A stretch of 64,000 bases of DNA from Sapria himalayana. Taxonomy: Eukaryota > Streptophyta > Magnoliopsida > Malpighiales > Rafflesiaceae. How positions within the stretch are numbered: the first letter of the stretch is position 1; the number at the start of each line of letters is the position of its first letter. The DNA is taken from assembly GCA_029783825.1 (NCBI GenBank), contig JAREIK010002246.1, positions 379,501-443,500 on the forward strand. The letters run 5' to 3'. Both the position numbers and the translations under genes were made by a program. Of this stretch, positions 24,691 to 36,028 are shown one piece after another. The notes under the pieces are model-generated. The model worked only from the letters and a program-made list of their open reading frames with translations. It made no database searches and was not told the origin of the DNA.

Positions 24691-25238
24691 ATATCTACAA
24701 ATAAGTTAAATAACCTATCATCGTGATGTGTCCTTGAGAATGACAAGCTCAATGGAGTTAATTTCTTAGACTGGGGTAAAAATTTGAAGATTGTTCTCAA
24801 ACAAGAAAGGAAATTATATGTCCTAGTAGCCTATTTCTAAATCACCTACTCCTAATACCCCTTGTGCTGATAAGGATGTTCATAAAAGGTATCAAGATAA
24901 TGATTTGGATGTAACAAGCCTTATGCTTGACACCATGAACTCCAAGCTTCATAAGCAACATGAGAACATGGATTCTTATGATATAGTTGAATATTTAAAA
25001 TGGCTATATCAAAAGTAGGGAAGGGATGAGAGGTATGAAGTATCTAAGGTATTTTTTTAATGCAAGATGGTAGGATGGAGCCCTATTGGAACTCACATAC
25101 TCAAAATGATTAGGTATTGAGAATCTATAAAAGTTGGGCTTTCCATTGAGCCAAGAGTTGGTTACAATTTAGTTTTGTAATCATTGCCTAAAAACTATAA
25201 TCAATTTGCCATGAATTATATTTTTAATTTGGTTAAAA
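24691..25238 (+). pseudogene. Copia gag fragment, copy 2
   Basis: Starts with MSTNKLNNLSS, then LENDKLNGVNFLDW, LKIVLKQERKLYVL and, after frame changes, pieces such as GTHILKMI. It aligns with the copy 1 gag through the position of its NYNIN motif, then ends abruptly. Multiple stops and frameshifts. Non-functional. Confidence 0.8.
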
Positions 25239-25489
25239 CATTGTATTTTGTGGTGCTCCCAGACCCAATGAGTGGCATTAACAAAATTTAATAAAAAACA
25301 AAATTTTAAAATGTTTTTTTAAGCATGGTGGGGACCACGCTCAAGAAAAAAAAAGGGCAACCCCCATATTTGTTGAAATTGAATGCTTCATTTTGAATAT
25401 GAGGGGAATAGCAGAGACGTGGGGATTTTGCTTGAGGTATGGGCATGAGAAATGCAAAAAAGTCATCCCACCTATGGGTTATTTATTTT

Positions 25490-26110
25490 CTCATGATGAC
25501 TAGGAAAGGGGGCAACAATCTGACTATTTCTTCTAATCTTTTTTTATATATGAGAGCATGTTGAGATGATTCAATGTTTGTGTGGAGGATGTGCGAGCGT
25601 TCATGTAATACTTGGGTGCTCAAGATTATATTGAAAATACAAATAGAATATCCAAATATTTTTCTTATAATTTACACTTCATGTTTGAATTTGTGGGTAT
25701 ATAAATATTGGACATTATTATATGTGTGTTCATATATTCTACTAATTTTGGCATAATATATTATGTGTGTTTGATGTATTAATATATATATATATATATA
25801 TATATTAACCATCCAAAATTATAGAATATATATACAATAAATACAAACAATATATATTACCAAAATCAACATAACATATAAACATGCAAACAATAACGTC
25901 CAATATTTATATACCTACAAAAAAATTAAACATGAAGTATAAAATGTAACAAAAATGCTTGAATATTTTATTTGTAGTATAATCTTGACCACCCGAGCAT
26001 TGTAAAAATACTTACATATCCTCCGAATGAACATAAAACCACCTCAACTTGCCCTTATATACATAAAAATATTAAATAAATAACCGGGATGTTGCCCTAT
26101 CCAAACCTCA
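25490..26110. repeat. Imperfect palindrome centred at about 25.79 kb
   Basis: Left arm words GGGCAACA, TTGGGTGCTCAAGATTATA, ACACTTCATGTTTGAATTTG, TATATAAATATTGGACATTA and AATTTTGGCATAATATAT appear in the right arm as inverse complements in the reverse order, around a TA array at about 25782-25804. Each arm is roughly 290-300 bp. Confidence 0.75.
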
Positions 26111-26434
26111 CCTAGGGTTTTTGAAAAAATTTCATTTGTAAGGTTTTAGAAAACCTTACAAAAGCTAAGGGAAAAGCCCCTTTTTTGTCTTCTTAAAAAA
26201 TAGAAAGCCCGTGAGTGGGAAGGATTTTTATTTTAGGGCATCAAACATAAAATATTTGAAAAAAAAAACTGTTTAGAAAAAATTTAAAAAGTGCACCAAA
26301 ATACAAAATAAATAAATAATTATGTTTTGTTATACTTAAAGTCATAAACATGATTTCGCTCCCTGCTAACACATTAGTGATTAAAAACATAATAATAAAA
26401 AACTATATAATAGAAATGCATTGCAATAGTGAAA

Positions 26435-26505
26435 GGCATAAGTGGAATTCAAATCCACTTACATTGTTAAACTAAAATGTCTTAACCACCCAGCTACAAA
26501 TAATA
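26435..26505 (-). other. tRNA-like segment, left arm
   Basis: On the minus strand, TAGCTGGGTGGTTAAGAC resembles an A box/D-arm region, and 26458-26442 folds as a perfect T-arm: 5-bp stem GTGGA/TCCAC with the 7-base loop TTTGAAT (canonical TTCGAAT). A 5-bp ACATT/AATGT stem lies between them. No acceptor stem is evident, so it is not a functional tRNA gene; a tRNA-derived SINE piece is possible. Confidence 0.4.
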
Positions 26506-26734
26506 ATACAAATGATTCACAAAAGTATTTATATATATATAAATATATATTATTTATTTATTTATATTTAAATATAAACATATATACATATTTAAATATA
26601 AATATATATAAATATATAAACATAAACATAAATAAATAAACATTATATATATATATATCTAACATAAAATATAAATAAATCAATATATATATACACACAC
26701 ACACACACACATATATATAAACATAAAATCATAT

Positions 26735-29660
26735 AATTATGTTTATGTTTATATATTTATATAATTATATATTTATATATTTATACATTTATATATTTAT
26801 ATATTTATATATTTATATATTTATATATTTATATATTTATATATTTATACATTTATATATTTATATATTTATATACTTATATATTATATACTTATATATT
26901 TATATATTTATATACTTATATACTTATATACTTATATATTATATATTATATTTATATACTATACTTATATACTTATATACTTATATACTTATATACTTAT
27001 ATATTATATATTTATATATTTATATATTTATATATTTATATATTTATATTATTTATATATTTATATATTTATATATTTATATATTATATATTTATATATT
27101 TATATATTTATATATTTATATATTTATATATTTATATATTTATCTATTTATATATTTATCTATTTATATATTTATCTATTTATATATTTATATATTTATC
27201 TATTTAAATATTTATATATTTATATATTTATATATTTATATATTTATATATTTATATATTTATATATTATATATTTATATATTTATATATTATAATATTA
27301 TATATTTATTATTTATATATTTATATATTTATATATTTATATATTTATATATTTATATATTTATATATTATATATTTATATATTTATATATTTATTATAT
27401 TTATATATTTATATATTATATATTTATATATTTATATATTTATATATTATATATTATATATTTATATATTTATATATTTATATTATATTATATATTTATA
27501 TATTATATATTATTATATTTTATATATTTATATATTTATATATTTATATATTTATATATTTATATATTATATATTTATATATTTATATATTATATATTTA
27601 TATATTTATACTATTATATATTAGATATTTATATATTTAATATTTATATATTTTTATTTATAATTGATTTATAGTATATATTTATATATTTATATATTTA
27701 TATATTATATATTTATATATTTATATATTTATATATTTAGTATATTTATATATTTATTATATTTATATATTTATATATTTATATATGTATTATTATATTT
27801 ATATATTTATATATTTATATATTTATATATTATATATTGATATATTATATATTTATATATTTATATATTTATATATTTATATATTTATATATTTATATAT
27901 TTATATATTTATATATTATATATGTATATATTATATTTATATATTTATATATTTATATATTTATATATTTATATATTTATATATTTATATATTTATATAT
28001 TTATATATTTATATATTTATATATTTATATATTTATATATTTATATATTTATATATTTTATATTATATATTTATATATTTATATATTTATATATTTATTA
28101 TATTATATATATTTATATATTTATATATTTATAATTTATATATTTTATATTATTTATATATTTATATATTTATATATTATATTATTATATATTATAATAT
28201 TTATATATTTATATATTATATATTTATATATTTATATATTTATATATTTATATTTATATATTTTATATATTCTATATTATTTATATTTTATATATTTATA
28301 TATTTATATATTATATATTTATATATTATATATTTATATATTTATATATTTATATATTTATATATTTATATCTTATATTTATATTATATTATATATTTAT
28401 ATATTTATATATTTTATATTTATATATTATATATTTATATATTTATATATTTATATATTTATATATTTATATATTTATATATTTATATATTTATATATTT
28501 ATATATTTATATATTTATATATTTATAATATTTATATATTTATATATTTAGTATATATTTATATATTATATATTATATTATATATATTTATATATTTATA
28601 TATTTTATATATTTATATATTTATATATTATATATTTATATATTTATATATTTATATTTATATATTTATATATTTTATATATTTATATATTTATATATTT
28701 ATATATTTATATATTTATATATTTATATATTTATATATTATATATTTATATATTTATATATTTATATATTTATATATTTATATATTTATATATTTATTAT
28801 ATTTAATTTATATATTATATATTTAGATATTTATATATTTATATATTTATATATTTATATATTTATATATTTATATATTATATATTTTATATATTTTATA
28901 TATTTATATATTTATATATTTATATAGTTATATTTATATATTATATAGTTATATATTTATATATTTATATATTTATATATTTATATATTTATATATTTAT
29001 ATATTTATATATTTATATAGTTATATATTTATTATATTTATATATTTATATATATTATATATTTATATATTATATAATATATATTTCTATATATTATATA
29101 TTTATATATTTATATATTTATAATATTGCTATGTATATATTATATATTTATCTATTATATATTTATATTTATATATTTATATATTATATATTTATTAATT
29201 TATATATTTATTATTTATATATTTATATATTTATATATTTATATATTTATATATTTATATATTTATATATTATAATATATATTTATATATTTATAATAGT
29301 TATATATTTATACTATTTTATAGTTTATATATTTATATATTGATATATTTATATATTTATATATATATTTATATTTATATATTTATATATTTATTATATT
29401 TATATATTTATATATTTATATATTTATGATATTTATATATTTATATAATTTATTATTATATATATTTATATGATTTATATATTTATATATTATATATATT
29501 ATATATTTATATATTTATATATTATATATCTTATATATTTATATATTTAGATATTTATATATTTATATATTTATATATTTATATATTTATATAGTTTAAT
29601 ATTATATATTTATATATTTATATATTATATATTTATATATTTATATTTATATATTTATAA
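26735..29660. repeat. About 2.9-kb ATATTTAT octamer minisatellite
   Basis: Almost uninterrupted units of ATATTTAT (equivalently TATATATT phase variants) with sporadic point changes (CTATTTAT, TATACTTA) and single-unit deletions giving TATATTATAT. Flanked on both sides by short CA or TG arrays in mirror orientation (26693-26711; 29735-29752 and 29883-29905). Frames of several hundred Tyr/Ile/Leu/Phe codons are purely a product of the repeat. Confidence 0.95.
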
Positions 29661-29924
29661 ATATATAAATATATTAATACATACATATATATATGTGTGT
29701 TTAAATAATTATATATATTCATATTTGTTTATATGTGTGTGTGTGTGTGTGTTCATATTTATGTTTATATATTTATATATGTTCATGTTCATATATTTTT
29801 ATATATTTATTTATATATTTATTTATATAATTTTTTATATATTTATATATGTTTATGTTTAAGTATATACAAATATATAGAACACACACACACACACACA
29901 CACACTTTCATGACTTGTTTGTAT

Positions 29925-29995
29925 TGTTATGTGTAGTTGGGTGGTTAAGACAGTTTAACAATATCAAGTACGTGGGTTTGAATCCCATTTATATG
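29925..29995 (+). other. tRNA-like segment, right arm
   Basis: TAGTTGGGTGGTTAAGA at 29934-29950 resembles an A box. GTGGGTTTGAATCCCAT at 29972-29988 is a T-arm with all five stem pairs (one G-T) and loop TTTGAAT, and contains GGTTTGAATCC, one base from the B-box consensus GGTTCGANTCC. It is the inverted partner of the segment at 26435-26505. Confidence 0.42.
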
Positions 29996-30145
29996 ACATT
30001 GGTAATCGTTGAATTATAGTTATTGCTGTATATAATTTATTTTGATTATCTGTTTTGTATAACCAAATTGTTTCTATTTTAATATTTTCATGTAAGTGTA
30101 GGAAACAAAATATTAAAAGGCTAGGAATGTAGTAATAGCACAATA

Positions 30146-30232
30146 ATGGAGGTACCGATGTCCGGTCAACAGGCCGAAGAATTTTTGGAGCAAAGCCTGG
30201 CCAGTCCGAATGATCCGACCTGCTCCGATTAA
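30146..30232 (+). CDS. GC-rich 28-codon ORF of unknown function
   Basis: ATG to TAA frame beginning MEVPMSGQQAEEF and ending NDPTCSD. The composition (Glu, Gln, Ser, Pro, Asp) and the GC content are unlike the surrounding AT-rich DNA, where chance frames encode Lys/Asn/Ile/Phe. It may be a captured piece of a host exon, a small peptide gene, or a coincidence in a GC-richer patch. No family is recognised and no intact splice context was found. Confidence 0.25.
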   Translation: MEVPMSGQQAEEFLEQSLASPNDPTCSD

Positions 30233-30425
30233 TTAAACTTGAAATTGTATTAATATAAATTATTTTTTATTATGTGTTTTCGGGCTGTTGTTTTTTTCGT
30301 GGTGTGGTATTGTTTATCTCTCATCTTCTATGCGATTTTTCGTGACTATTTTTATGCTACACATACTATAAACTATCTATTTTGGTTATAATCTGTAACG
30401 CATAAGTGTTTTCTGGTGGATGTAG

Positions 30426-30446
30426 CTAGTCGTGTTGAACGACTAG
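30426..30446. other. Short perfect hairpin
   Basis: CTAGTCGT and ACGACTAG form an 8-bp perfect stem around a 5-base loop. It lies 200 bp after the small GC-rich ORF. No T-run follows, so a Pol III terminator role is not supported. Confidence 0.4.
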
Positions 30447-30989
30447 TGAACCACATTATTTCGTGCATTTTTAGTGTTGGTTTGTTTTGTTTTTTGATTC
30501 TGTCATTGTTGGATTGTGGTTGTGGATTGAATATATATTATTTGTTACTGTTTCTCTATTGTTTTCTTCTTCTGAATCATAATCTTGGAAGCACAATTGC
30601 CCAATAGTTATTTTTATTATTTATTTAATCGTTGAATTGTAAGGTAGTAGCAAAATCAAATTCCAGATTTTCATTGCACTAAAATGTAACATAATTGCAT
30701 TATGGTGTATTTTTAATACTTTTTTAATTCATTTTTTTTTCAAATATTTTTTATTTGGTGCACAAAACATAAATCTCCACACAAGTGATGTGCCTTTTTC
30801 ATTTTCAAGCCCATAGCATGCACCTCACATCTTTTTATTCACCTCACATTCAAAATGGGACACCCCATTTAACAAAAATGAGATATGTATGTTTTTCCAA
30901 GGTGTGGTTCTCATCACACTTAAAAAACATTTTTTTTTTATTAAAATTTGTCAATAACACTCACTTTTTTTGGTTCACTTAAATGAAAT

Positions 30990-31229
30990 TAAATAAAAAA
31001 TACATTAAAAAACTTAACATATCAAATTAATTTTTTTACCAAACTTAAATAAAAAGCATTCCAGCCTTCCAAAACCCAGGTAAACCCCATACTTTTTTCA
31101 TAAAGCTACAATTCTCATTAAATTTGAGGTTTAATCGTGCTTAAATTGCCCAATTAATGAAAAAAAAATTACTTATTTTACCTTTACCTATAAAATTATG
31201 GATTGAGAGCCTATAAAATATTATGTTTG
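30990..31229. other. AT-rich junction, nothing recognised
   Basis: Sequence between the foldback-like structure and the first inverted gypsy LTR. The copia gag interrupted at 25238 does not resume here. Confidence 0.4.
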
Positions 31230-32720
31230 AAGAGTTGGCATATGTGGATATTATTTAGAACAAAGATTTATGGTTTTACTCTGACATATATTTATAAATA
31301 TTGATCATGATAGATTGTTATAGGTAAGTCATGCTTGGCTACTTTCTTAAGTTAATTAGGGTCAATAGCTGGGGTGAAGCAAGAAGAAAGAGAGAGACAT
31401 GTCCACAAGCTTGATGTTCAAAAGCCTAGGATAATAGTCCTTTGCCCAAGAACTTGTAACTATATTTTCATTAGTGATCTTCCTCCTTCTGGCAAGTATC
31501 AAAACCTATCTCCAAAGGAATTTATCTTCTCTTTCATAGACTAGACTAGAAAGCAATCCTGAAAGGATGGTAATTTGAAGGAATTATCACTCATGCTTTT
31601 ACTGGATCACCCTGACTATTAATATTGGTATGCATCTACTAGCCTAGGTATTGTGATGTTACTAAAGCTAATGGAACTACATGAAGGAGACCTTGGCTCT
31701 ATCTATGATGCTATAAGCAAACTCATGCAAAAACTATAGTGACAACCCTTCCAATCTTATTCTCTGAGACAAACCTATGTGTGCTAACCCTAAGTAACTT
31801 TAATTAATATAAGTATGGTGATCATATAGCCACAAGCATATATGAATTTATAACCATTCTATTGTGCATATTGTAGAAGAACTAGCCTTAAGATTATATG
31901 GATATTATGTAGAACATCTAACCTAAACATTTCATCATAGTGTGAGAGTTGTGTCTTGGTCATGGTAGATGGTGATAGGTAAGTCATGAGACACATGTAA
32001 ATGGAAGTTTTTAATAATGGGGTGATAGTCATATGAATATTTTTCTTTTATTAGATTTCCATGAGGAAAATTAATAGAAAATAATATGTTAATTGATGTG
32101 AGTATGGTACTAAAGAAGTGGAAAGTAAAGACAAATTATTACCATATCATTTCACATCTTTTATGACTTTAGATATTAAAGAATAGAAAAAAATAATTAA
32201 AGAAGTAATCAAGGATAGTTGATATAGTCTAAAAGGATTAGACATGTATGATTAATCAATGGAAAAAGTGTGGTTTCAATGCTAGATTACCAAAGGCATG
32301 ACTATGAGGAGATGATCCTTGATAGTAATAGTCAAATGTTAATAATCACTATATATGCCAAGAGTGCACTAGATCAATTCAACACCAATATACTATTTGT
32401 ATGAAAATTGAACAAAATATTGCCCCATGATATAGAAACCTCATCAAATACAAGGGACCAAGCCAATCCAAGAATATAAGTATATTTTATAAACCTAAGT
32501 TTATTTATTCAACTCAAGAAGTAGTTAGTTCATTATTGGTTGATCTAACTTCTCATTAAATACCTATAGAATTGATATTTACATTTAAGCCAATCTTTAC
32601 TACTTGTACGAATATATACTTATGGATCACCATTGGGCAAAATCAATCACCCAACTTGCTTTTATGACTTTGTAACAAATGATAAGTTTTGACATTATAA
32701 TAAAGTCACAATAAGTTTTT
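31230..32720 (-). repeat. Gypsy-family LTR, inverted partial copy (copy E)
   Basis: Read on the minus strand it follows the order of the + strand LTRs at 33.5 and 42.3 kb. Examples on the plus strand are ACTATTTGTATGA (inverse of TCATACAAATAGT at 33613), GGCATGACTATGAGGAGATGATCC (inverse of the GATCTTTCATAGCT region at 33902) and GGTGATAGGTAAGTCATGAG (inverse of TCATGT-TTACC-ATCATTG). Its LTR start is near 32700 and its 3' half is absent. Confidence 0.65.
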
Positions 32721-33522
32721 AGTGTCATTTCTAATGATTATTTTGTTTGATTGGTTAACTTGAGTTGACATAACTATCTTTACAAATAGATAGTTTTGCT
32801 TCTTGTTGGTTTGATAATAAGTTTTCCTTAGTATTTATTTTGTATTTATATTTGTTTTGTTTTTTTTTTGTATTGTACCCATCATTACTATATGAGCCAT
32901 AAATCTGGGACTAAATTTAACACCTCTAAACATAGAAATTGAGAGAATAAAAAGAATTATATTAAGACAAAGAGATGAGAGAGAACATGAAAAATAATGG
33001 CATTAACGAAAACAATCAAGGGGTGGAGAATAAGATATCCAATAGCTCATTCCTCATCATTCCTTGAAAGACTATTGACTACAAACTTGATGGATGGTTA
33101 CTCTAGGATTCAAATGTACCAATATAAGTGAACCACTTTGATTTGAAGCCTAACATCATAGCCATACTGTAATAACATCAATATGGTGGATAATTCATAG
33201 AAGATTTGAATAGTCCTATCATAATGTTCTTAGAAAAATGTGACACTATGAAAAATGAATAGAGTTAACTAGGATGTGATAAGGTTAAGACTAACATTTT
33301 CTCTGAGAGACGAGGCCAAGAGCTAATTCTAGTGTTTATCTAGAGGATTGATTGAGACTTGGAATGAGCTTTTGCAAATTTTTTTAATTAAGTTCTCTTC
33401 AACTCAAGTTACCTCTCAATTGAGGGGAGAGATAACTCAATTCTAATAAGAGGAGCATGAGACATTATACGATACATTGGACTAATTCAAAGATCTATAG
33501 AGGATAAGTTTTATGACTATTA
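32721..33522. other. Interval between head-to-head LTRs, unrecognised
   Basis: About 800 bp between the starts of inverted LTR E and direct LTR A. It has purine-rich stretches and one GAGAGAGAACATG segment. No domain or RNA gene recognised; probably decayed internal sequence of a retrotransposon. Confidence 0.4.
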
Positions 33523-36028
33523 TGATACTCAATGTTTAGGATTAGGCAATGTCCCATAAACTCATTGAGTGAGGGTCTCTCGTTCAATATAGTTTCAAAG
33601 GTAAATGGGTCATACAAATAGTAAAGTGTACCTTCTTCCATATATCAATCCTATAGTGAGTTTGTAGGCAGTTTGATCAACCAATAGTTAGTCAACTATT
33701 GCTCTATTTAGAAAGATAAAACTAAGTTTTAGTATAACTCTTAGATTCTATGGTTGGTCCATTTTATTATTTATAATAACAAGCCTAAATTGTCTAGTTG
33801 TTGTGATTGGTTATAGAATAAAGGTCATATCAATGCAAGAATATTCTAATGCTTTACTAGCATATAAGGTGGTTATCAATAATTGAGCCCTATCCAATGA
33901 TGATCTTTCATAGCTATCCCCTCAGTACTTTACTATCAAAATAATAAATTATTTTTACTCAGGGGTCATTCATAAGTCCACACTTTTTAGAGAACTTATC
34001 AACTTATCTTAATGATTGATTCATATATGCATTCTTATTCTCCGACCTCATGTATCATAAATATGTGAGCTGGTGTGGTAATAAAAATATCTATACTTTT
34101 GGCTTCGTAGGTATCATTTGATACAAAATAACTTATAGGGCTATCACTACCTTATGAGTCACCTTCTCTTACTCATGTCTTGTGGCTTACCAATCATTGT
34201 TTATCATGATGAAATGCTACTCTCACACTAAATATGAAAATTATAGAAAAATATTCTATAAAACTTATAGGGCTATCACCATCTTATGAGTTACCTCTTC
34301 TCACTCATGTCTTGTAGCTTACCTATCATTGTTCACCATGATAACATGGAACTCTCAAACTAAATATGAAACTTCTAAAAAACAATGTTCTATAAAACTT
34401 TCAACATCAATTGAGGGTCAGTTCAACAAAGATATACATATTAGATTAGCTTATAGAAGCTTTCATGCTTTTAGCTTTGTTAGCACCATACTCATCGTGA
34501 TTAACTCATCTCAACTTTAGGTTTTGATGTATAAGTTTATCTCATGCATTATAATCAAAAGGGTTGTCACTTCTTTCCTTCCATTATGCAAGAGTATGCC
34601 TCGTAGTTTATTTTTCATCATCCAATATGATAATATGCAAAACTACAAATATTAAAATTCTAATTTTAATTCTAAATAAACATCATATCTACCAATAACT
34701 AAAACATAATACAAACCAAGCATAAAATTCATTAATTATATATCCATAACAACTAATAACATACATAAACCCTAGACCTCAATTTAGGCTACTATTGGAG
34801 AAGAATTCACAAGAGATATTTTGAAATACATCTAGAGAATTCTTGGTTCCAAATGATAGACCTCAAAAGAATCTAGGATTCAAAACCCTAAATCCATAAT
34901 TTTTGTTTAGTTTGCCTCAAATTTACAACTAAGTGGTAGTCATAATTCATGCTCCATCCTTAGGGTTTAAGCTTGTGTCTTGCCCTTACATCCCTCCTTG
35001 CTCATGGATCCCTTCTATCTTTTTTTTTGGCGTCATCGCATCTCTATGGTGGTCTCGAGATTTTTTGATTTTATGTCCTCTTTTAAACTCTTCTATTTTT
35101 CTCTAAGTCCTACTTTTATATTCTTATGTCAAGATACATTTTCAAGGGGGAACTCAAAGTGTTGGAAAAGTGTAGTGTCTTTATCCTTGCCTCTCTTTAA
35201 CACAAAGTCACGACACTATAGATGGATATGGCTTTGATATCTTTCTTTTATAGATTATCATGGTGCTGGGAATGATAGTGGCTTATAACTTTTTTCTCTC
35301 TAACATGAAGTCACAATGCTGAGAATGGTCACGGCCCATGTTTTTTCTCTCTATAACCTAAATTTGATGCACTAGGAATGGTCACAACTTTGGCATTCTT
35401 TCTAGAGCAAATAATCATAGCTTTAGAAATAATCATCACTCAAATAAATAATCGTTATAACTCTCTATAGCCAAAAGTCATAGCACTGTAGAATCACCAT
35501 GAATTTTACCTTAGTATTTATGGCTCTAAAGAGAAAAAGTTAGTGTTGGAGAATGTTGACTTTTAGCACCGATGGAGTACGTGGCTACTATGAAAAAAAA
35601 TTAATGTCTCAATAATTTAAGTGTTATCAAGCTAGTATGGTTATGACTCTAAAAAAATTTCAGATCCATAAAGAATATATTATATAGTGAAATAATTGTT
35701 TTAACGAGTTGGTATAGGTGATGATGAAGATTGTCACTACTTATTATATAGAGTTTCAACAAAAATAGACACCAAAATAACTTTAGATGCTTTTGAAGGT
35801 GTAACTAAGTCATGATATGAGAAATGATATAACTTTACATGGCTTTTCTCTCCACTTCTACTCAATAATTCTATTAAGTATTACATCTCACATAAAAATT
35901 ATTTGATTTCACTACTATTCGTCATAATCCTTCTAAACTAAAATTTTGTAAAATCATTATGATTTTACAAAATTTTAGTAATAATCACCAAAATAACTAA
36001 TAATATTCAATATTTGGCATATAAAACA
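33523..36028 (+). repeat. Gypsy-family LTR (copy A)
   Basis: About 2.5 kb, from TGATACTCAATG to about ATAAAACA. It aligns in order with copy C (42255-44580) from GGATTA-GCCC/CTAAA-CTCATTG to TAATAATATTCAATATTTGG. It contains a 131-bp internal tandem duplication (ACTTATAGGGCTATCAC at 34131 and 34262) and GTCAC/GTCATGGC-type repeats at about 35200-35560. Confidence 0.7.

Larger units (their letters stand above)
21771..25238 (+). mobile_element. Ty1/copia retrotransposon copy 2, truncated in gag
   Basis: Same family as copy 1. It has the 5' LTR, primer site, leader and part of gag; the gag similarity stops at about 25238 and is replaced by the inverted-repeat structure. No pol or 3' LTR is present in the window. 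Confidence 0.88.
25240..30985. mobile_element. Foldback-like structure with nested inverted repeats and a minisatellite core
   Basis: Outer arms: 25262-25340 reads as the inverse complement of about 30880-30965 (shared AAAACATTTT, TTAATAAAA, GTGTGGT/GTGGTCC words in order), and 26220-26300 is the inverse of about 30695-30775 (TTCAAATATTTTATG and TGGTGCAC words). Inner arms: 26420-26735 is the inverse of 29665-29990, including a tRNA-like segment on each side. The centre is about 2.9 kb of 8-bp minisatellite. A second, smaller palindrome lies in the left arm (25490-26110). The left edge abuts the truncated copia gag. No transposase is visible, so it is either a non-autonomous foldback/Mutator-like element or a palindrome made by DNA repair; I cannot decide. 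Confidence 0.6.

Noticed and set aside
26739..28826. Open frames of 247-329 codons made of Tyr/Ile/Leu/Phe
   Set aside because: They are the octamer repeat read in frame; an 8-bp unit without stop codons in a given phase gives long frames automatically.
29925..29995. Functional tRNA gene
   Set aside because: Only the T-arm is convincing; no acceptor stem, no clear D-stem, and no anticodon arm of normal size could be drawn.
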